Shown here piece by piece: positions 31,104 to 34,707 of a stretch of DNA of 34,707 nucleotides; position 1 is the stretch's first letter, and each line of letters starts with the position of its first letter. The notes beneath the pieces were generated by a model, which worked only from the letters and a program-made list of their open reading frames with translations, made no database searches and had not been told where the DNA came from. The position numbers and the translations under genes are program-made. The stretch is from NCBI RefSeq assembly GCF_947166265.1, contig NZ_CAMVDO010000028.1:1-34707 (forward strand), in the 5' to 3' direction. The DNA comes from an uncultured Fibrobacter sp. Its GTDB lineage: Bacteria > Fibrobacterota > Fibrobacteria > Fibrobacterales > Fibrobacteraceae.

Positions 31104-32237
31104 ATGTACACGCAAAAGAAAAAATGTGTTGATCCAATTTTAGAGCTGCTAGGACTCGGACATTTATATCATGGCAAGCATCCGCTAGTATGGATTCCAG
31201 ACTTATACCCAAAAGACAAAGAAACCTTGAAGCAGCCGACCATAACGGAGCATGCAAAGCCAAGTAATCCAGACTCAAATTGCGTTCGTGAAAAAAATGC
31301 CCCTTATGGCGTGGGACACAAATCAAACGAACCAGAAGTAAACGAAGAAGTGGACCTTTCCCAGTATTTCGTTGAAGCCGGCGAGGAAGGACCATACGCA
31401 AGCCTTTTGACAGACATTACGTTCAAAAAAGCCTTTTCACCCGACACGGAGCAAGGGAAAGCAAATCTTTTGAACCTGCTGAACGACATGCTCAAAGGCC
31501 AAATCAAGCATCGCATCACCGACGTGGCCTCGCAACAATCAGAGTTGAATGATTCTGGAAGCAAGGAATCGAAGACCTCCATTTTTGATTTACACTGCCG
31601 AGACGAAAGGAACGAACAAATCGATGTGGAAGTACAAATCCGTAAAAAGAAGAACTTCCTGAAAAGACTCGTTTTCTATTCAAGCCAAATGATCGTGCAA
31701 CAAGGTTTGCCTGGCCGCAAGTGGAACTACAATGTCAAGCCGTCTTTTATTATCGCGATTACAAAGCACAAAATATTCAAGAAAGACAATCTGCCGATAC
31801 ACCGAGCCGGCATCTGGGATTACACTACGGGGAAGCAACTAGTTGATTGCATGAACTTCACTATCGTAGAATTGCCGAAAATCAAGAAAAAGATCAATAA
31901 TAGGGATTCAGAAGTTACCAAGTGGATGTTCACCCTACGCTATTTGAACAATCTCAAGGGTCTGCCACCAGCCTTAAACATGGGAAAGTTCAAGGGGTTG
32001 CTTGAATTCGCCAAAATATCTAGATTCAGTAAAGAAGAACTTGAAAGGTACAGGTACGCTATGCACATGGAATGGGACGACTACGCCGAGGAAGAAGCCT
32101 TTATTGAGGATCATCCTAAGTTCATCAAGAAGATCGAAAAAGAAGCTGTGGCAAAAACAATCCGAACAATAGAGCGGATGCTTAAAAAGGGTGCGTCTAT
32201 GGAAAAAATCCGCACTTCTTTTGGTGTAGCTAAATAA
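31104..32237 (+). CDS. Rpn-family PD-(D/E)XK nuclease (putative transposase) with N-terminal extension
   Basis: 377 residues. About residues 100-300 match the PD-(D/E)XK nuclease family transposase / Rpn family: LLTDITFKKAF start, Asp162 in FDLHC, Glu176-Val-Gln178 (IDVEVQIRKKKNFLKRLVFYSSQMI core, with Gln in place of Lys as is usual), and a C-terminal helix KKGASMEKIRTSFG. Rpn proteins of E. coli promote RecA-independent recombination. The first 95 residues are unusual for the family and match nothing I know. AAGGA lies 7 nt before the ATG. No terminal inverted repeats or target duplications were found, so it is probably not a complete transposon. Confidence 0.85.
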   Translation: MYTQKKKCVDPILELLGLGHLYHGKHPLVWIPDLYPKDKETLKQPTITEHAKPSNPDSNCVREKNAPYGVGHKSNEPEVNEEVDLSQYFVEAGEEGPYASLLTDITFKKAFSPDTEQGKANLLNLLNDMLKGQIKHRITDVASQQSELNDSGSKESKTSIFDLHCRDERNEQIDVEVQIRKKKNFLKRLVFYSSQMIVQQGLPGRKWNYNVKPSFIIAITKHKIFKKDNLPIHRAGIWDYTTGKQLVDCMNFTIVELPKIKKKINNRDSEVTKWMFTLRYLNNLKGLPPALNMGKFKGLLEFAKISRFSKEELERYRYAMHMEWDDYAEEEAFIEDHPKFIKKIEKEAVAKTIRTIERMLKKGASMEKIRTSFGVAK

Positions 32238-32287
32238 AAATAGCCTCCCAACCTCGCTTATTACAAAATAATTATCATTTTCTTACT

Positions 32288-32307
32288 CTATGCTAACGGG
32301 AGCATAG
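32288..32307. repeat. Inverted repeat after the Rpn gene
   Basis: CTATGCT-AACGGG-AGCATAG, perfect 7-bp arms, in the gap between the Rpn gene and etfB. No T run follows, so it is not a typical terminator. Confidence 0.35.
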
Positions 32308-32393
32308 CGAAGATCACAGCACTCTCCGCTTCTTTATAATTGCTATCTTATACCCTATCTAAACATTAACCGTATATTCAATAGTTAGGAAAT

Positions 32394-33275
32394 ATGAGTC
32401 TTAAAATCGTTGTGCTTGCTAAGCAAGTACCTGATACACGAAACGTGGGCCCCGATGCCATGACGGAGCAGGGAACCATCAATCGTGCCGCATTGCCCGC
32501 GGTCTTCAACCCCGAAGACCTGAACGCCCTGGAGCAAGCCCTTCGTTTGAAGGACCAGTTCCCGGGTTCCACCATCTCTGTGCTGACGATGGGTCTCCCG
32601 AAGTCTGCCGAAGTCGTCCGCGAAGCTCTGTACCGCGGTGCCGACTGCGGTTACGTGATTACGGACCGTTCCCTCGGCGGCGCTGACACGCTCGCTACCA
32701 GCTACACGCTCGCCCAGGCCGTCAAGAAGGTCGGCGACTACGACATCATCCTCGGTGGCCGCCAGGCTATCGACGGCGATACCGCACAGGTCGGTCCGCA
32801 GATTGCAGAAAAGCTCGGACTTACGCAGGTGACCTACGCCGAAGAAATTCTCTCCCTCGACGAAAAGGCCCGTAAGGTCGTGATCCGCCGCCACATCGAC
32901 GGTGGTGTGGAAACGGTGGAAGCACCGCTCCCGCTGGTCGTGACCGTGAACGGAAGTGCGGCCCCGTGCCGTCCGCGCAACGCAAAGCGCCTCATGAAGT
33001 TCAAGAACGCGACGGTGGTTGCCGAACGCAAGCCGGAAGATGCCGAAAAGTACGAAGCCCTCATCGCGAAGAAGCCCTACCTGAACATTCCGCAGTGGGG
33101 TGCCGCCGACATCGACGCAGACCCTGCCCAGATCGGTAAGGCCGGTTCTCCGACGAACGTGAAGGCTGTCAAGAACATCGTGTTCAAGGCGAAGGAAAGC
33201 CGCACGCTCACCGCAAGCGACGCCGACGTCGAAGGACTTATCAAGGAACTTTTAGACGGGAAGATTATTGGCTAG
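32394..33275 (+). CDS. etfB: Electron transfer flavoprotein subunit beta
   Basis: 293 residues, slightly longer than typical EtfB. MSLKIVVLAKQVPDTRNV is the standard EtfB start; NPEDLNALEQALRLKD, YRGADCGYVITDRSLGGADTLATS and ILGGRQAIDGDTAQVGPQIAEKLG (AMP/FAD-binding face) follow. With EtfA it forms a heterodimer that accepts electrons from dehydrogenases such as the one encoded downstream. It is first in etfB-etfA-acyl-CoA dehydrogenase. The RBS is weak (TAGGAAAT). Confidence 0.95.
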   Translation: MSLKIVVLAKQVPDTRNVGPDAMTEQGTINRAALPAVFNPEDLNALEQALRLKDQFPGSTISVLTMGLPKSAEVVREALYRGADCGYVITDRSLGGADTLATSYTLAQAVKKVGDYDIILGGRQAIDGDTAQVGPQIAEKLGLTQVTYAEEILSLDEKARKVVIRRHIDGGVETVEAPLPLVVTVNGSAAPCRPRNAKRLMKFKNATVVAERKPEDAEKYEALIAKKPYLNIPQWGAADIDADPAQIGKAGSPTNVKAVKNIVFKAKESRTLTASDADVEGLIKELLDGKIIG

Positions 33276-33278
33276 CCT

Positions 33279-34304
33279 ATGAATAACGTATTTGTATATT
33301 GCGAAATTGAGGGCACGACCGTTGTCGATGTTTCCCTCGAACTTTTGTCCAAGGGCCGCAAGCTCGCCAACACGCTCGGCGTTCAGCTCGAATGCATCTG
33401 CGCAGGCAAGGGCCTCGACGGAATTGAAAAGCAGGTGTTCCCCTACGGTGTGGACAAGGTCCATGTGTTTGATGCCGAAGGGCTCTTCCCCTACACCACC
33501 AACCCGCACGCTTCTCTCGTGGTGAACCTCTTCAAGGAAGAGCAGCCGCAGATTTGCCTGCTCGGTGCAACGGTGATTGGCCGTGACTTAGGCCCGCGTA
33601 TTTCCAGCGCCATGCACAGCGGCCTTACCGCCGACTGTACCGAACTCGAAATCGACAGCTTCGAAATGAGCATCGGTGGCGTGAAGAAGTTCTACGAAAA
33701 CCAGCTCTGCCAGATCCGTCCGGCATTCGGCGGCAACATCGTCGCTACCATCGTGAACCCGGAACACCGCCCGCAGATGGCGACGGTGCGCGAAGGCGTG
33801 ATGAAGAAGGAAATCGTGGACCCGAACTACAAGGGCGAAGTCATCAAGCACGACGTGGCCAAGTACGTGCCGGAAACGGAATACGTGGTCAAGGTGCTGG
33901 AACGCCATGTGGAAAAGGCCAAGCACAACCTCAAGGGCGCACCCATCGTGGTGGCCGGTGGTTACGGCATGGGCTCCAAGGAAAACTTCGACATGCTGTT
34001 CGAACTGGCGAAGGAACTCCACGCCGAAGTGGGCGCAAGCCGTGCCGCTATCGACGCGGGCTTTGCCGATCATGACCGCCAGATTGGCCAGACCGGCGTG
34101 ACCGTACGCCCGAAGGTGTATATCGCCTGCGGTATTTCCGGCCAGATTCAGCACCTCGCCGGCATGCAGGATTCAGGAATCATCATCTCCGTGAACTCCG
34201 ACCCCGACGCCCCGATCAACGCTATCGCTGACTACGTGATCAACGGCACCGTCGAAGAGGTCATCCCGAAGATGATCAAGTATTACAAGGCAAACAACAA
34301 GTAG
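33279..34304 (+). CDS. etfA: Electron transfer flavoprotein subunit alpha
   Basis: 341 residues. The C-terminal FAD domain is clear: VVAGGYGMGSKENF, GASRAAIDAGFADHDRQIGQTG, YIACGISGQIQHLAGM, and IISVNSDPDAPINAIADYVINGT. It follows etfB by 3 nt and precedes the dehydrogenase gene by 5 nt, so the three are one operon. Whether this Etf is of the bifurcating or the simple type cannot be settled by eye. Confidence 0.95.
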   Translation: MNNVFVYCEIEGTTVVDVSLELLSKGRKLANTLGVQLECICAGKGLDGIEKQVFPYGVDKVHVFDAEGLFPYTTNPHASLVVNLFKEEQPQICLLGATVIGRDLGPRISSAMHSGLTADCTELEIDSFEMSIGGVKKFYENQLCQIRPAFGGNIVATIVNPEHRPQMATVREGVMKKEIVDPNYKGEVIKHDVAKYVPETEYVVKVLERHVEKAKHNLKGAPIVVAGGYGMGSKENFDMLFELAKELHAEVGASRAAIDAGFADHDRQIGQTGVTVRPKVYIACGISGQIQHLAGMQDSGIIISVNSDPDAPINAIADYVINGTVEEVIPKMIKYYKANNK

Positions 34305-34309
34305 GCGTT

Positions 34310-34707
34310 ATGGCGAATTTTTACACAGACCATCCAGAGATTAAGTTCAACCTTGAAAGCTCTCCTTTGATGCAGCGCATCGTGGAGCTCAAGGAAAACG
34401 GCTACGCCGACAAGGACAGCTTTGACTACGCGCCGGAAGACTACGCCGACGCGATAGACAGCTACAACCGCGTGCTCGAAGTCGCAGGCGACATCACCGC
34501 GAACACCATCTTCCCGAACTCGGAAGACGTGGACGCCGAAGGCCCCCACTGCGAAGACGGCCGCGTGCGCTACGCAAGCAAGACCTACGAGAACCTGGAA
34601 GCCACCCGCAAGGCTGGCCTCAATGGCGTGACCATGCCGCGCCGCTTCGGCGGTCTCAACTTCCCGATTACCGCCTACACGGCCATCAACGAAATGATCG
34701 CCTCTGC
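34310..34707 (+). CDS. Acyl-CoA dehydrogenase (N-terminal part, cut by window end)
   Basis: 132 codons are visible. MANFYTDHPEIKFNLESSPL, then DYAPEDYADAIDSYNRVLE, and TMPRRFGGLNFPITAYTAINEMIAS match the N-terminal domain of acyl-CoA dehydrogenases as found in Bacteroidota-type etf operons. It would oxidise an acyl-CoA and pass electrons to the EtfAB encoded just upstream. The start lies 5 nt after the etfA stop. The catalytic and FAD-binding parts are beyond the window, so the acyl specificity is unknown. Confidence 0.88.
   Translation, partial: MANFYTDHPEIKFNLESSPLMQRIVELKENGYADKDSFDYAPEDYADAIDSYNRVLEVAGDITANTIFPNSEDVDAEGPHCEDGRVRYASKTYENLEATRKAGLNGVTMPRRFGGLNFPITAYTAINEMIAS

Noticed and set aside
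31104-32237. Complete transposon around the Rpn-like gene
   Set aside because: No terminal inverted repeats or target-site duplication could be found at plausible ends.

Overview
The window looks like a chromosomal segment of a Fibrobacter-type bacterium (phylum Fibrobacterota). The evidence is several lipoproteins with serine-rich linkers after the lipobox, a member of the TIGR02147 regulator family that is largely confined to this phylum, an AgmX/PglI-type C-terminal domain protein, a secreted glucuronoyl esterase (CE15) for plant cell wall attack, a secreted M6 protease with a T9SS-like tail, and the small mS38/bS22-like basic ribosomal protein. No CRISPR array, tRNA, rRNA, insertion sequence or prophage was seen.

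Layout. 1-3602: rubredoxin, a hypothetical gene broken by a frameshift at an A7 run, a DMT exporter, and a convergent NhaC-type antiporter. 3887-7881: the CE15 lipoprotein, the 31-residue mS38/bS22-like protein, argF, an unassigned structured RNA, and rsmG on the other strand. 7966-11799: a predicted outer-membrane barrel protein, a 220-bp gene-free array of 42-nt inverted-repeat units, and a two-gene operon of a nitrilase-fold enzyme plus a NUDIX hydrolase. 11800-13256: a long structured leader with a CRP-like site and a terminator hairpin, then a small membrane protein and queH. 13260-16455: a TIGR02147 regulator overlapping a lipoprotein gene, and an aminotransferase. 16571-18169: an AAA ATPase/PD-(D/E)XK protein behind two 41-nt inverted-repeat units. 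18200-21383: three minus-strand genes (membrane protein, AgmX/TonB-like protein, zinc ribbon-TM2 protein). 21667-24000: a YgiQ radical SAM protein. 24107-28795: the housekeeping block pyrH-frr-uppS-cdsA, interrupted by a lipoprotein gene between pyrH and frr. 29001-32237: the M6 protease and an Rpn-like nuclease. 32394-34707: etfB-etfA-acyl-CoA dehydrogenase, the last cut by the window edge.

Best candidates for something undescribed: (1) the ATPase-nuclease gene with two 41-nt inverted-repeat units at its promoter, together with an orphan array of similarly built 42-nt units 7 kb away that has different arm sequence and no gene; (2) the free-standing RNA at about 6940-7049; (3) the structured leader before the queH operon, whose 17-nt palindrome also occurs upstream of that RNA; (4) the nitrilase-NUDIX operon. 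All family assignments come from reading motifs by eye; no database search was run.
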